64,000 nt of DNA from Flavobacterium fluviale. Lineage in GTDB: Bacteria > Bacteroidota > Bacteroidia > Flavobacteriales > Flavobacteriaceae. The DNA lies in the NCBI RefSeq assembly GCF_003312915.1, contig NZ_CP030261.1:186001-250000 (forward strand), in the 5' to 3' direction. A program made the translations under genes and the position numbers. The notes beneath the pieces are model-generated. The model ran no database searches. It had not been told where the DNA came from and saw nothing but the letters and a program-made list of their open reading frames with translations. Shown one piece after another: positions 26,761 through 36,236 of this stretch; position 1 is the first letter of the stretch; each line of letters opens with the position of its first letter.

Positions 26761-28700
26761 AATGCAAACTTTTTATCTATATCTTCAACACGCATGGTGA
26801 TGAAAGTTGGTTTTTGAAAAGGTGAAATATTTGGATCTTTACAAGCAAACAAACCATTTACTAAATTATCTTGTTCTTTTTCGGTTAAATATGATCCAGT
26901 TTTAACCGCTAAACTTTTTGCCATTGATTTGGCAATTGTATCATTTTGACTGTAACTATTTGCTGGAATTCCGTCTTGTAAATCGCTCAATAATTGCTCG
27001 ATTACAAGCGAAACTTCGCTTTCGGTAATATTTACTGGAATTCCAGAAATTACGATATGATCTGATTTTGTCTCATCGAAAACAAATCCTGTTGTTTCTA
27101 ATGAAGGTTTTAATTCTTCTATTAATTCCATTTCAGAGGCTGAATAAAACAAATCGAGCGGAAAAAGCAATTGCTGGCTTGATGCTTGATTTACTGTCAT
27201 ATTCAACAAAAATTGTTCATATAAAATACGCTGATGCGCGCGCTGTTGATCAACAATTACCATTCCTGATTTAATTGGCGAAACAATGTATTTTTTATGA
27301 ATTTGATATGTTTTTTGAGTTGCCTGCTCTACCTCATCATCATTAAATAAAGAAGAGGTTACTTCTTCGTTCTCAAATGTAAAAGGCGAACTTTCTATGG
27401 TTTCAGGATTTTCTGTATCTAAACCAACATATAGACTTTCCCAGCTTGCAGTTGGTTCTACTCTTTTAGAATAACCCGAGTAGGAAGATCCTGAATAAGA
27501 AGAACCTGAAGACGGAAACGAAGATGAACCAGAGCCTGAACTGTAACTAGATCCTGAGCTTGCTTTGCTATAATGCTGATTGGTTTTATCATCTGTGAAC
27601 GGATTAAAAGTTCCATCAACTTGAATAGTCGGCACTTCTGCCTCAACATCTTTGTAATGATATGGCGTATCTAAATTGGAATCCCTGTCAAAATCTAGAA
27701 CTGGTGCAACATTAAACTGTCCTAAACTATGCTTGATCGAAGCTCTTAAAATAGCATACAATGCCTGTTCGTCGTCAAACTTAATTTCGGTTTTAGTGGG
27801 ATGAATATTAATATCAATTGTATTTGGCGGTACTTGCAGATACAAGAAATAACTTGGCTGCGAACCATCTTTCAACAATCCGTCATAAGCAGACATTACT
27901 GCATGATGCAGATAACCGCTTTTAATAAAACGATCATTTACAAAAAAGAACTGTTCTCCTCTATTTTTCTTAGCAAATTCGGGTTTACAAACAAAACCCT
28001 GCACATTTATAATTTCGGTATCTTCATTTACTGGAACCAGTTTTTCGTTGGTTTTACCAGACATTATACCTACAATTCGCTGGCGATATCCTGCAGCAGG
28101 AAGATTGTACATCTCGCTTCCATTGTGGTAAAAACTAAAATGAATATTTGGATGCGCTAAAGCCACACGTTGAAACTCATCCATTACATGACGAAACTCA
28201 ACTGTATCTGATTTTAAAAAATTACGACGAGCCGGAATATTAAAAAATAGGTTTTTAACCGCAAATGAAGTTCCTTTTGGTAGAACTGCCACTTCTTGCG
28301 AAACAAATTTACTTCCTTCGATTACAATGTGAGTTCCAAGTTCATCTTGATCTTGTTTGGTTTTCATTTCCATGTGTGCAATCGCAGCGATAGAAGCCAA
28401 AGCTTCTCCACGAAAACCTTTTGTTCCAAGCGAAAACAAATCTTCGGCCTGGCGTATTTTTGAAGTTGCATGACGCGCAAAACACAAACGCGCATCTGTA
28501 ACTGTCATTCCTACACCATTATCGATAACTTGTACTAGTGATTTACCAGCATCTTTTATTATCAATTTAATATCAGTTGCTTTGGCATCAACAGCATTTT
28601 CTAACAATTCTTTTACAACTGAAGCGGGTCTTTGAACCACTTCTCCAGCAGCAATTTGGTTAGCAACGTGATCAGGAAGCAATTGAATAATACTCGACAT
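26757..28700 (-). CDS. mutL: DNA mismatch repair protein MutL
   Basis: This 647-residue protein has the GHKL ATPase motifs: ELLENAVDAKATDI, DNGVGM and GTKGFRGEALASIA. An MutL transducer domain follows. A Ser/Gly/Tyr-rich linker lies at about 380-415 (SGSSYSGSSYSGYS). The C-terminal domain at about 460-647 mediates dimerisation. The linker is low in complexity, as in other MutL proteins. It works with MutS in post-replicative mismatch repair. It heads a run with two rhomboids and an EEP protein, all minus. A -7 box five bases upstream (28705-28712) suggests a very short or absent leader. Confidence 0.96.
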   Translation of the reverse strand: MSSIIQLLPDHVANQIAAGEVVQRPASVVKELLENAVDAKATDIKLIIKDAGKSLVQVIDNGVGMTVTDARLCFARHATSKIRQAEDLFSLGTKGFRGEALASIAAIAHMEMKTKQDQDELGTHIVIEGSKFVSQEVAVLPKGTSFAVKNLFFNIPARRNFLKSDTVEFRHVMDEFQRVALAHPNIHFSFYHNGSEMYNLPAAGYRQRIVGIMSGKTNEKLVPVNEDTEIINVQGFVCKPEFAKKNRGEQFFFVNDRFIKSGYLHHAVMSAYDGLLKDGSQPSYFLYLQVPPNTIDINIHPTKTEIKFDDEQALYAILRASIKHSLGQFNVAPVLDFDRDSNLDTPYHYKDVEAEVPTIQVDGTFNPFTDDKTNQHYSKASSGSSYSSGSGSSSFPSSGSSYSGSSYSGYSKRVEPTASWESLYVGLDTENPETIESSPFTFENEEVTSSLFNDDEVEQATQKTYQIHKKYIVSPIKSGMVIVDQQRAHQRILYEQFLLNMTVNQASSQQLLFPLDLFYSASEMELIEELKPSLETTGFVFDETKSDHIVISGIPVNITESEVSLVIEQLLSDLQDGIPANSYSQNDTIAKSMAKSLAVKTGSYLTEKEQDNLVNGLFACKDPNISPFQKPTFITMRVEDIDKKFAL

Positions 28701-28704
28701 TAAG

Positions 28705-28712
28705 CAAAAATA
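28705..28712 (-). promoter_or_regulatory. -7 box TATTTTTG immediately upstream of mutL
   Basis: It matches TAnnTTTG on the minus strand and lies five bases before the mutL ATG. No -33 TTG at standard spacing is seen. If used, the mRNA is nearly leaderless. Confidence 0.4.
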
Positions 28713-28859
28713 GTTTTAAAGTTTAGATTAGTTTGTAAAAACCAAGAAGTACAAATTTAGTGAATTTTGATTGGCTTTTAGAATAAGAACAATCATAAAA
28801 AAAAACAAAAACTACAACAGTCTATAAAACAGAATGATTCCAAGTTATACATAGAAAAA

Positions 28860-29540
28860 CTAGTTCATTTTCTTTATTTCATCCAAGGTATAAACCTTGT
28901 ATTTCATCCCCATTTCTTTTGCATTTTCCTCAACTGTAGTTACAAAACCCGCTTTCTTTCTTCGATCGTTAACTTTATTAGGATTTTCAATTGGAGAAAC
29001 GTAATTAAAAAACTCTTTTTTTCCTGTTTCTTTGTTCGTTATTTCTTTCATCTGACCTTGCGTTCCATAAATCTGTTCTTTTCCTTGTTGCGTTAAAAAA
29101 CGATCTTGCATTTTAGCGAAGTAGGTAAAAGGTATCTCTTTCTTTTTCGCTTCTTTCTCAATCAATGACAAATATTCTCCAATTTTAGAACTGTGCTGAA
29201 TAACATACCACGCAGCAATATTGGTTGGTTCGCCAACTAAGCTTTTTCCTGGATAACCGTATAGTTTTATAATTTCTTCAACTTTAATCAAATTAAGAGA
29301 ATCTCGTTTTTTCATCTCTAGCCAAATGCCCTTTCTAAAATTCGGATCATTTTCACGACCAAGGTCTTTCACGATTTCTTTTTTTCGATCCTCAGAAGTA
29401 TCAAAATTGATATATTCCCTAAGAATTTGATCTGATTTCATAATTGAATCAAGTTCTCTTTTTAAATTTTCATTGATTTTATTCTGAGCATAAGTTAGAC
29501 TGAAGCATAAAACAAAAGCGCAAAGTAGATATTTTTTCAT
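28860..29540 (-). CDS. Secreted DUF6624-like protein
   Basis: This is 226 residues from the ATG at 29540, where a signal peptide starts (MKKYLLCAFVLCFSLTYAQ). A longer frame to 29621 precedes the -7 box at 29564-29571 and is rejected. The body has a helical pattern I associate with DUF6624: NAAWYVIQHSSKIGEYLSL, FTYFAKMQDRFLTQQGK, then EQIYGTQGQ. Function unknown. It stands between ribH and mutL as its own unit with its own promoter. Confidence 0.75.
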   Translation of the reverse strand: MKKYLLCAFVLCFSLTYAQNKINENLKRELDSIMKSDQILREYINFDTSEDRKKEIVKDLGRENDPNFRKGIWLEMKKRDSLNLIKVEEIIKLYGYPGKSLVGEPTNIAAWYVIQHSSKIGEYLSLIEKEAKKKEIPFTYFAKMQDRFLTQQGKEQIYGTQGQMKEITNKETGKKEFFNYVSPIENPNKVNDRRKKAGFVTTVEENAKEMGMKYKVYTLDEIKKMN

Positions 29541-29563
29541 AGAAATTAAATTAAAGATCAACT

Positions 29564-29571
29564 CAAATGTA
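29564..29571 (-). promoter_or_regulatory. -7 box TACATTTG of the DUF6624 gene
   Basis: It matches TAnnTTTG; predicted transcription start is near 29558, 18 bases before the ATG at 29540. Confidence 0.55.
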
Positions 29572-29617
29572 ATATAATTCCGAATTCGACGGAACTTAAA
29601 ACAATCACAAAAAAAGC

Positions 29618-29653
29618 ACAAAAAAAACCTATACTTTTTAACAGTATAGGTTT
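29618..29653 (-). terminator. Hairpin terminator after ribH
   Basis: Arms aaacctatac (29625-29634) and gtataggttt (29644-29653) precede, on the minus strand, a run of seven or more T. Confidence 0.8.
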
Positions 29654-29677
29654 TAATATTTTTTAAAACAATGTGTT

Positions 29678-30250
29678 TTATTCGTTCTCTATTTTTCGTG
29701 GAGAATCTTCAATTTGAAGCGCGCCCGAAGTCAGTAAAGGCTGATTATACGCATGAGCTATTGAAGCCTGTTGACGAATGTAAGCCATTTTTATTGCTGC
29801 AATTGCAGCTTCTGTTCCCTTATTACCGTGAACTCCTCCGCTTCTGTCAATTGACTGCTGCATATTATTATCTGTTAAAACACAGAAAATAACAGGAATA
29901 TCCGTTTGAACATTCAAATCTTTAATTCCTTGAGTAACGCCTTCGCAAACAAAATCAAAATGTTTTGTTTCTCCTTGAATTACACATCCAATTACGATAA
30001 CAGCATCTACATTTTGGGTTTGAAGCATTTTTTTTGCACCGTAGATTAACTCAAAACTTCCTGGAACGTTCCAACGAATAATTTGCTGGGCAGGAACATC
30101 GCAATCAACCAAAGCATCAAAAGCACCATTATAAAGTCCTTCTGTTATAGTATCATTCCATTCAGAAACAACAATCCCAAATCGAAAGTCTTTCGCATTT
30201 GGGATTGTGTTTTTATCGTATTCTGATAGATTTTTATTTTCAGTAGCCAT
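29678..30250 (-). CDS. ribH: 6,7-dimethyl-8-ribityllumazine synthase
   Basis: This 190-residue enzyme catalyses the penultimate step of riboflavin synthesis. Motifs visible are VVSEWNDTITEGLYNGA, VPGSFELIYGAK, VIGCVIQGETKHFDFVCEGV, and IPVIFCVLTDNN. The active-site His in KHFDF and the Arg in QQSIDRSG are present. The C-terminal tail is about 20 residues longer than in Bacillus. It follows the TPR membrane protein gene (94 bases apart, with a tcccga-agcc-tcggga hairpin between) and ends at a hairpin terminator. Confidence 0.96.
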   Translation of the reverse strand: MATENKNLSEYDKNTIPNAKDFRFGIVVSEWNDTITEGLYNGAFDALVDCDVPAQQIIRWNVPGSFELIYGAKKMLQTQNVDAVIVIGCVIQGETKHFDFVCEGVTQGIKDLNVQTDIPVIFCVLTDNNMQQSIDRSGGVHGNKGTEAAIAAIKMAYIRQQASIAHAYNQPLLTSGALQIEDSPRKIENE

Positions 30251-30278
30251 CTGTTATATTTTAGATTTTTTAATTTAG

Positions 30279-30294
30279 TCCCGAAGCCTCGGGA
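30279..30294. repeat. Short hairpin tcccga-agcc-tcggga in intergenic repeat words
   Basis: A six-pair GC-rich stem stands out in a very AT-rich gap. It is flanked by tagatt/aatcta words between ribH and the TPR gene. It is not followed by a T-run. Confidence 0.6.
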
Positions 30295-30343
30295 TAGATT
30301 CTTAAATACAAATCTACAATCTTAAATCTAAAGTCTAAAATTT

Positions 30344-31123
30344 TTATTGTGCTAATCCAATCAAAGCATCAACAGATGCTGCTTCTGGAGTACTGTCGTA
30401 GTTATCTTTAATATCATTAAAATATTTCAAAGCATCCTCTTTTTGACCTAAAGCCAAAGCAGTTTTTCCAGCTTTTAATAAGAAACGAGGTGTTGTAAAA
30501 TCGTTTTTGTTTGACTCAGCTGCTTTTACATAAAAATCAAGAGCTTCTTTTGCCTGATTTTTTTGAGAATAAGCATCACCAGTTGCTCCTTTAGCTAAAG
30601 CAGTTAAGATTACATCTTCAGATTTGAAATCACCTAAATATTTAATAGCTTCGTCAAATTTACCTGTATTTAAATAAGCAATACCAGCATAATAATTAGC
30701 TAAATTCCCAGCATCAGTTCCAGAATATTCGTCAGCGATTTTAATAAATCCGAATTTACCTTCTGAACCGTTTAATGATAATTTGTATAATGAATCGCTA
30801 GAAACACCATTTACTGCTTTTTCAAAATTTTGCTGTGCAACAAACATTTCACTAGCTGCTTCTTCTTGTTTAGGAGTAGCAATAAATTTTTGGTAAGCCA
30901 AATATCCAATTGTAGCAACAGCAATACCTGCAACTAAACCAATAATGATTTTTTGATTTTTAGCCACCCAATCCTCAGTTTTTGAAGCTGTCTCATCTAA
31001 TTTTGAGAAAACGCCAGCTGTTGTGCTGTCTTTTTCGTCAATAACTACCTGTGCTTCTTCATTAACTTCTTTAACTTCCTTCTCTTTTGGTGTCTTATAT
31101 CCTCTTTTATTGTAAGTTGCCAT
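30344..31123 (-). CDS. Single-pass membrane TPR protein (YfgM-like)
   Basis: This 259-residue protein has a cytoplasmic N-terminus rich in Lys and Glu, one membrane helix at about 58-78 (IIIGLVAGIAVATIGYLAYQKF) and four or so tetratricopeptide repeats outside: GNLANYYAGIAYLNTGKFDE, AKGATGDAYSQKNQAKEALD, FLLKAGKTALALGQKEDALK. The topology resembles YfgM/AncA-type proteins that assist protein export, but that role is not shown here. It precedes ribH in a common flavobacterial pairing and is divergent from recF. Confidence 0.85.
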   Translation of the reverse strand: MATYNKRGYKTPKEKEVKEVNEEAQVVIDEKDSTTAGVFSKLDETASKTEDWVAKNQKIIIGLVAGIAVATIGYLAYQKFIATPKQEEAASEMFVAQQNFEKAVNGVSSDSLYKLSLNGSEGKFGFIKIADEYSGTDAGNLANYYAGIAYLNTGKFDEAIKYLGDFKSEDVILTALAKGATGDAYSQKNQAKEALDFYVKAAESNKNDFTTPRFLLKAGKTALALGQKEDALKYFNDIKDNYDSTPEAASVDALIGLAQ

Positions 31124-31145
31124 TTAAAAATTATTTAGTGAACGG

Positions 31146-31153
31146 CAAAAATA
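31146..31153 (-). promoter_or_regulatory. -7 box TATTTTTG of the TPR gene
   Basis: It matches TAnnTTTG 23 bases upstream of the ATG. No TTG at ideal spacing was seen. Confidence 0.45.
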
Positions 31154-31364
31154 AAATTTTTATTGAAACCGACGTAAAAAATTTCAATTTTATCACTATT
31201 TTAAAAAAAATATTTTTGTTATGCAGCTGCCTATTCGCGGCAGTAATAAAATAAATCTGTTTCAAACAGCTCTAAAGTCAATTATATTGATAATTTTCGG
31301 TAATTTGCACCCTCAAATTTTTACTGCTCATAAACAGTAATTTTTATCGATTGAGTCCCTAAAA

Positions 31365-32444
31365 ATGCATTTAAACAAAATCTCTTTATTTAATTATAAA
31401 AACTTTTCAGAAGCCAGTTTTGATTTCGATATCAAAATCAATTGTTTCGTGGGTAAAAACGGCATTGGAAAAACCAATGTGCTTGATGCTATTTATCATT
31501 TAGCTTACGGAAAAAGCTACTTTAATCCGTTAGCCGTTCAAAACATCAAGCATGGTGAGGAGTTTTTTGTGATTGATGCCGAACTGGAGAAGAATGAAAG
31601 AACAGAACAGATTGTCTGCAGTTTAAAAAAGGGACAGAAAAAAGTTTTAAAACGCAACGGAAAAGCTTACGATAAATTTTCAGATCATATTGGATTTGTT
31701 CCGCTCGTAATTATTTCGCCAGCCGACCGAGATTTGATTATTGAAGGAAGCGAAACGCGTCGTAAATTTATGGACAGCGTTATTTCGCAATTAGACTCAA
31801 CTTACCTGCATCAGCTTATTCAGTATCAAAAAGTAATAGTACAGCGAAATGCGCTTTTGAAGTATTTCGCCTTAAATCATACTTTTGATAATGATACTTT
31901 ATCTATATATAGTGAGCAGCTGAACGAATATGGAAAGTCGATCTTTGAGAAACGAAAAGATTTCTTAGAACAATTTATACCTATATTTAATATACATCAC
32001 CAAGCTATCACCGGATCTGAAGAAAGTGTACAATTGGTTTACGAAAGTCATTTGTATGAAAAAGATTTATTGACTCTTTTACAAGAGAACATCAATAAAG
32101 ATCGTGCGCTTCATTATACGACTGTCGGAATTCACAAAGACGATTTGTCTTTTGAAATTGATTTACATCCGATAAAAAAATTCGGTTCGCAGGGACAGCA
32201 GAAATCTTTTTTGATTGCTTTGAAACTGGCTCAATTTGAATTTCTAAAAAAGCAAAGCGGTGTAAAACCTATTCTTCTGTTTGATGATATTTTTGACAAA
32301 CTAGACGAAACTCGTGTAGCGAAAATTGTAGAAATGGTAAACAGCGAAACATTTGGCCAGCTTTTTATTTCAGATACACATCCGGAACGAACCGAAGCGA
32401 TTGTTAAATCGACGCATCAGACTTATAAGATCTTCAATTTGTAG
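31365..32444 (+). CDS. recF: DNA replication/repair protein RecF
   Basis: This 359-residue SMC-like ATPase loads RecA at gaps. Walker A GKNGIGKT is at residues 30-37. The family signature [18 protein letters not shown] is present and Walker B reads [12 protein letters not shown]. The gene is not next to dnaA/dnaN here; it is divergent from the TPR-ribH unit. The 241-base gap upstream includes a cagctgcc...ggcagt stem near 31223 but no clear promoter match. Confidence 0.95.
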   Translation: MHLNKISLFNYKNFSEASFDFDIKINCFVGKNGIGKTNVLDAIYHLAYGKSYFNPLAVQNIKHGEEFFVIDAELEKNERTEQIVCSLKKGQKKVLKRNGKAYDKFSDHIGFVPLVIISPADRDLIIEGSETRRKFMDSVISQLDSTYLHQLIQYQKVIVQRNALLKYFALNHTFDNDTLSIYSEQLNEYGKSIFEKRKDFLEQFIPIFNIHHQAITGSEESVQLVYESHLYEKDLLTLLQENINKDRALHYTTVGIHKDDLSFEIDLHPIKKFGSQGQQKSFLIALKLAQFEFLKKQSGVKPILLFDDIFDKLDETRVAKIVEMVNSETFGQLFISDTHPERTEAIVKSTHQTYKIFNL

Positions 32445-32558
32445 TGCGCGAAATTTGATGTAATTTGTATCAGTTTTAGAATCAATCCCAAATAGAAATC
32501 AGTAAATTAGCCTGAACAAAAAAACTCAAAATGCAACTGCAATAAATATAATAGGATT

Positions 32559-33236
32559 ATGCTAACGAAAGAATCATTGCAATTTTTAGACGATTTAAAA
32601 AGAAACAATAACAGAGAATGGTTTCAGGAAAATAAAAAACGATATGAAGTTTTCAAGAAAGATTATCATCAATTGGTAAGTGATTTTCTTGATGTTATGA
32701 AACCGCTTGATCCTTCATTAGAATTTTTAGAAGTTAAAAATTGTACTTTTAGAATCAATCGCGATATTCGTTTTTCTAAGGACAAATCTCCTTATAAGTC
32801 ACATTTAGGCGTTTGGATGTCTGCTGGAGCAAAAGGTGCAAACCGCTCTGGATATTATGTCCACATCGAAAAAGGTGCAAGTTTTATTGCAGGCGGATTT
32901 TATTCTCCAGACGCAGAAGATTTGAAGAAAGTCCGAAAAGAAATTGCTTTTTTCTATGATGATTTACAGGAAATTTTAAACAATAAAGATTTCAAAAAAG
33001 AATTTGGAAGTTTGGATATAAATGAAAATAATTCGCTTAAAAGTATGCCTCGCGGTTACGAAAAAGATCATCCTGCAATAGAATTCTTGAAATTGAAAAG
33101 TTTTACAGCAACTCAAGTTTATGATATTTCTGAAGTAACTCAAAAAGATTTTGTTTCTAAAATGAGCAAAAAACTAATTGCTTTAAAACCTTTAAACGAA
33201 TTTATCAATCGCGCTTTAGAGACTGAAGAATTTTAG
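32559..33236 (+). CDS. DUF2461 (TIGR02453 family) protein
   Basis: This 225-residue protein shows the full DUF2461 pattern: LDDLKRNNNREWFQENKKRYE near the start, FRINRDIRFSKDKSPYK, HLGVWMSAGAKG, YYVHIEKGASFIAGGFY and the C-terminal LKPLNEFINRAL. Function is unknown; members occur widely in Bacteroidota and some eukaryotes. It follows recF by 114 bases and is followed by a perfect 19-bp inverted repeat. Confidence 0.9.
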   Translation: MLTKESLQFLDDLKRNNNREWFQENKKRYEVFKKDYHQLVSDFLDVMKPLDPSLEFLEVKNCTFRINRDIRFSKDKSPYKSHLGVWMSAGAKGANRSGYYVHIEKGASFIAGGFYSPDAEDLKKVRKEIAFFYDDLQEILNNKDFKKEFGSLDINENNSLKSMPRGYEKDHPAIEFLKLKSFTATQVYDISEVTQKDFVSKMSKKLIALKPLNEFINRALETEEF

Positions 33237-33244
33237 AAAAAATC

Positions 33245-33290
33245 GCCACGAATTCACGAATTATTTAAAATTAATTCGTGAATTCGTGGC
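33245..33290. repeat. Perfect 19-bp inverted repeat (cacgaatt words)
   Basis: Arms at 33245-33263 and 33272-33290 are exact reverse complements: gccacgaattcacgaatta. The loop is 8 bases. The same word structure recurs at 36237-36295 and in part at 60539-60667. A T-run does not follow. Confidence 0.9.
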
Positions 33291-33305
33291 GGAAAAACTT
33301 TGCAA

Positions 33306-34355
33306 ATGAAGAGGAGAATACTTTTTCTTGGAGAATCTTACCGCGCCGATGCTATAACCTGGATGAAGGGTTTGAAACAATTTGGCGATTTTGAAATTAT
33401 AACGTGGGAACTTCAAACCTCAAACAGTTATAGATTCAAACGGATTTTAGAATACTTCTTATCTCCTATTTCGATTCGGAAAATCATCAAAAAAGAAAAA
33501 CCAGACATGGTTATTGCCGAGAGAACCACCAGTTATGGATTTCTTGCAGCGATCTCTGGATCTAAAACTATTGCCATCGCGCAGCAAGGTCGAACCGATT
33601 TATGGCCGGAAGAATCTGTTTTATATCCATTTAAAAAATTCATTCAGAAATATGCTTTTAAGAAAGCGCATTTAATTCACGCTTGGGGACCTGTCATGGC
33701 AATTCACATGAAAGCATCTGGGGTTGACATGAATAAAGTTCTAGTTCTCCCAAAAGGAATTGATTTGTCGATTTTCACTCCTTCCATCAATAATTCAAAC
33801 AAAATTGAAGCGATTGTAACACGCTCTTTAATGCCTGAGTATCGACACGATTCTATTTTAAAAGCATTCGGAATTTTGAATCAAAAAGGAATTGATTTTT
33901 CGCTTACTATTGTTGGCGACGGAACAAGACTTCAATTTTTAAAAGATTTAGCCAAAGATTTACAAATCGAAAATAAAGTAATTTTTACAGGAAGAATTCC
34001 GAATACGGAACTCCCACAATTATTACAGCAATCTAATATTTATATCAGCATGCCGATTACCGAAGGCGTTTCGGCATCTTTGTTTGAAGCAATGGCTTGC
34101 AATTGTTATCCCGTGGTTTCTGACATTCCCGGAAATCAAAGCTGGATCACACATCGCGAAAACGGACAGTTAATTGAAATTGACAACATCGAAATGCTGG
34201 CCGAAGAATTAATCTGGTCTTTTGAAAATCCTGAATTTCGAAATCAAGCTATTATTCGAAACAGAAAATTTGTGGAAGAAAATGCTAACTATGATATTAA
34301 TATGAAGGTTATTGCGGAGAAATATCATGAATTAATAGATTCTCGAAATAATTAG
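33306..34355 (+). CDS. Glycosyltransferase family 4 protein
   Basis: This is 349 residues from the ATG at 33306 (an in-frame TTG two codons earlier is less likely). It has a GT-B fold: an N-terminal acceptor domain, then the C-terminal nucleotide-sugar domain with VTRSLMPEYRHDSILKAF, LTIVGDGTRLQFLKDLA, VIFTGRIPNTELPQLLQ and the EGVSASLFEAMACNCYPVV motif with Glu. GT4 enzymes add a sugar to lipids or glycans with retention of configuration. Donor and acceptor are unknown. It is a lone gene, facing a minus-strand gene that stops just 3 bases beyond it. Confidence 0.92.
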   Translation: MKRRILFLGESYRADAITWMKGLKQFGDFEIITWELQTSNSYRFKRILEYFLSPISIRKIIKKEKPDMVIAERTTSYGFLAAISGSKTIAIAQQGRTDLWPEESVLYPFKKFIQKYAFKKAHLIHAWGPVMAIHMKASGVDMNKVLVLPKGIDLSIFTPSINNSNKIEAIVTRSLMPEYRHDSILKAFGILNQKGIDFSLTIVGDGTRLQFLKDLAKDLQIENKVIFTGRIPNTELPQLLQQSNIYISMPITEGVSASLFEAMACNCYPVVSDIPGNQSWITHRENGQLIEIDNIEMLAEELIWSFENPEFRNQAIIRNRKFVEENANYDINMKVIAEKYHELIDSRNN

Positions 34356-34358
34356 CTT

Positions 34359-35078
34359 TTATTTCGGATAAGCCAACGAAACTCTTTTATTCAAAGCATC
34401 ATACACCACATAATGAAAATTTTCATTTTCACGCAAAAGAAAAACATTACCATAGCTTTCATCCCTAGAAAACACAATTTTGTAATTAGATAGATTAATC
34501 AAATTTCTTTTGTCTTTGCAATCTTTTACAATCTCTCCTGACTGATTCCCATCTGTATTACTCCAAACATAACCGTAAGACCTCCATTCCTTAGTAAAAG
34601 AATCCAACATTTGAGTATAAAGCATTTTATCCTTATCATCTTGCAAATCACCACTACTAGGAATTAATCGAATTGCAGTTCCTTCTTTATGAATATAAAA
34701 AACACCTAAATCTTTACTAAAATTTTCTCTTTGTGTTTTTTTCATTCCACACGTTAAACCAACAAAACGAACGTTTTCCACAATAAGATGTATCTGATTA
34801 TTACCTATCATTGCGTAAGTTCCTGACGTAAAAACAAAACAATCAGTAGCACATTGCATTGTGTCACCGCACGAAAATGTACCATCTAAATTAAAAGTTA
34901 CATGACGTCCAGCATTTTCTTGCTTTTCTTTTATTAAAGAATACTCAAAAACATCTGTATAACCAATTACATCCCTTGTTTCCCATTTCCCTAGAATATC
35001 TGATTGAGCAAAACTAGGCATTGATAAAAACAAACCTAAAAAGAGTAAAATCTTATTATTAAGAAAAAATTCTTTCAT
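34359..35078 (-). CDS. Secreted lipocalin-like hypothetical protein
   Basis: This 239-residue protein starts with a signal peptide ending PSFA-Q at residue 25. The next 120 residues resemble the lipocalin-like pattern: ILGKWETRDVIGYTDVFEYS, VTFNLDGTFSCGD, GTYAMIGNNQIHLIVENV. Four Cys occur between about 68 and 111 and may form disulfides. The rest is unrecognised. A -7 box at 35101-35108 lies 23 bases upstream. Function unknown. Confidence 0.65.
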   Translation of the reverse strand: MKEFFLNNKILLFLGLFLSMPSFAQSDILGKWETRDVIGYTDVFEYSLIKEKQENAGRHVTFNLDGTFSCGDTMQCATDCFVFTSGTYAMIGNNQIHLIVENVRFVGLTCGMKKTQRENFSKDLGVFYIHKEGTAIRLIPSSGDLQDDKDKMLYTQMLDSFTKEWRSYGYVWSNTDGNQSGEIVKDCKDKRNLINLSNYKIVFSRDESYGNVFLLRENENFHYVVYDALNKRVSLAYPK

Positions 35079-35100
35079 AACTATAACATTATAATTCTTT

Positions 35101-35108
35101 CAAACTTA
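35101..35108 (-). promoter_or_regulatory. -7 box TAAGTTTG of the lipocalin-like gene
   Basis: It matches TAnnTTTG on the minus strand, 23 bases before the ATG. Confidence 0.45.
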
Positions 35109-35178
35109 CAAAAGAAATGAATTCGTTTTTTGAATTTTGATATTTATTGAAAACTCACTTCAAATAAATTTTAATCCT

Positions 35179-35186
35179 TACTTTTG
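35179..35186 (+). promoter_or_regulatory. -7 box TACTTTTG of murB
   Basis: It matches TAnnTTTG, and its last three bases are the TTG that would be the start of the longest frame. A transcript from about 35192 supports the ATG at 35214 instead. Confidence 0.55.
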
Positions 35187-35213
35187 AACTCAGTTAAAAA
35201 AAGCCTTTTATTT

Positions 35214-36227
35214 ATGGAAATCCAATCCAATTTTTCTTTAAAAAACTACAATACTTTTGGCATTGAAGCCAGTGCTAAAAAATTCGTTGCCGTTCATTCT
35301 ATTGCTGAGTTAAAAACAGTTTTAGCAGCAAACAAAAACGAGAAAAAATTTATTTTGGGCGGTGGCAGCAATATGCTTTTAACCAAAGATATTGATGCTC
35401 TTGTGATTCATATCGACTTAAAAGGCAAAAAAATAATTAAAGAAGATGAAGATTTTGTCTGGGTCGAAAGTCAGGCAGGAGAAACTTGGCACGATTTCGT
35501 TCTTTACACTATCGATAATAATTTTGGCGGATTAGAAAATATGTCTCTAATTCCAGGAAATGTAGGCACAACGCCAGTTCAGAATATTGGCGCTTACGGA
35601 ACTGAGATTAAAGACACTTTTGTTTCTTGTGAAGCGATGAATATTGAAAATCAGGAAATAAAAACATTCAACAATGCCGAATGTAATTTTGGCTACCGCG
35701 AAAGCATTTTCAAACATGAAGTAAAAGATCAATATATTATTACTTCGGTTGTTTTTAAATTGACTAAACGCAATCATAAAATCAATACTTCTTACGGAGA
35801 TATTTTGGCAGAATTGGCAAAAAACAATATTACTGAACCTACTTTAAAAGATGTCAGTAATGCTGTAATTGCTATTAGACAAAGTAAATTACCCGATCCG
35901 AAAGAACTAGGAAACAGCGGCAGTTTTTTTAAAAATCCGATTTTATTGAAATCTGATTTTGAGAAAATCCATCAGAAATTCCCAGAGATGAAGTTTTACG
36001 AAGTTTCAGAAACTGAAGTAAAAGTTCCAGCAGGCTGGCTTATTGAACAAGCCGGTTTTAAAGGAAAACGTTTTGGCGATGCTGGAGTTCATAAAAATCA
36101 GGCGTTGGTTTTAGTAAATTATGGCAATGCGACAGGACAAGAAATTTTAGCCGTTTCAAAAGAAGTTCAGAAAACGGTTTTCGAAACTTTTGGCATTCAA
36201 ATCGAAGCGGAAGTAAATGTGATTTAA
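35214..36227 (+). CDS. murB: UDP-N-acetylmuramate dehydrogenase
   Basis: This is 337 residues from the ATG at 35214. The longer TTG frame overlaps the -7 box. The enzyme reduces UDP-GlcNAc enolpyruvate to UDP-MurNAc with FAD and NADPH in peptidoglycan synthesis. Visible are the FAD-binding LGGGSNMLLTKD, LSLIPGNVGTTPVQNIGAYG-like substrate loop (Tyr and Gly-rich), FGYRESIFK and the catalytic Ser in NSGSFFKNP. The C-terminal AGWLIEQAGFKGKRFG matches class I MurB. Confidence 0.95.
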   Translation: MEIQSNFSLKNYNTFGIEASAKKFVAVHSIAELKTVLAANKNEKKFILGGGSNMLLTKDIDALVIHIDLKGKKIIKEDEDFVWVESQAGETWHDFVLYTIDNNFGGLENMSLIPGNVGTTPVQNIGAYGTEIKDTFVSCEAMNIENQEIKTFNNAECNFGYRESIFKHEVKDQYIITSVVFKLTKRNHKINTSYGDILAELAKNNITEPTLKDVSNAVIAIRQSKLPDPKELGNSGSFFKNPILLKSDFEKIHQKFPEMKFYEVSETEVKVPAGWLIEQAGFKGKRFGDAGVHKNQALVLVNYGNATGQEILAVSKEVQKTVFETFGIQIEAEVNVI

Positions 36228-36236
36228 TTTTCTTTT

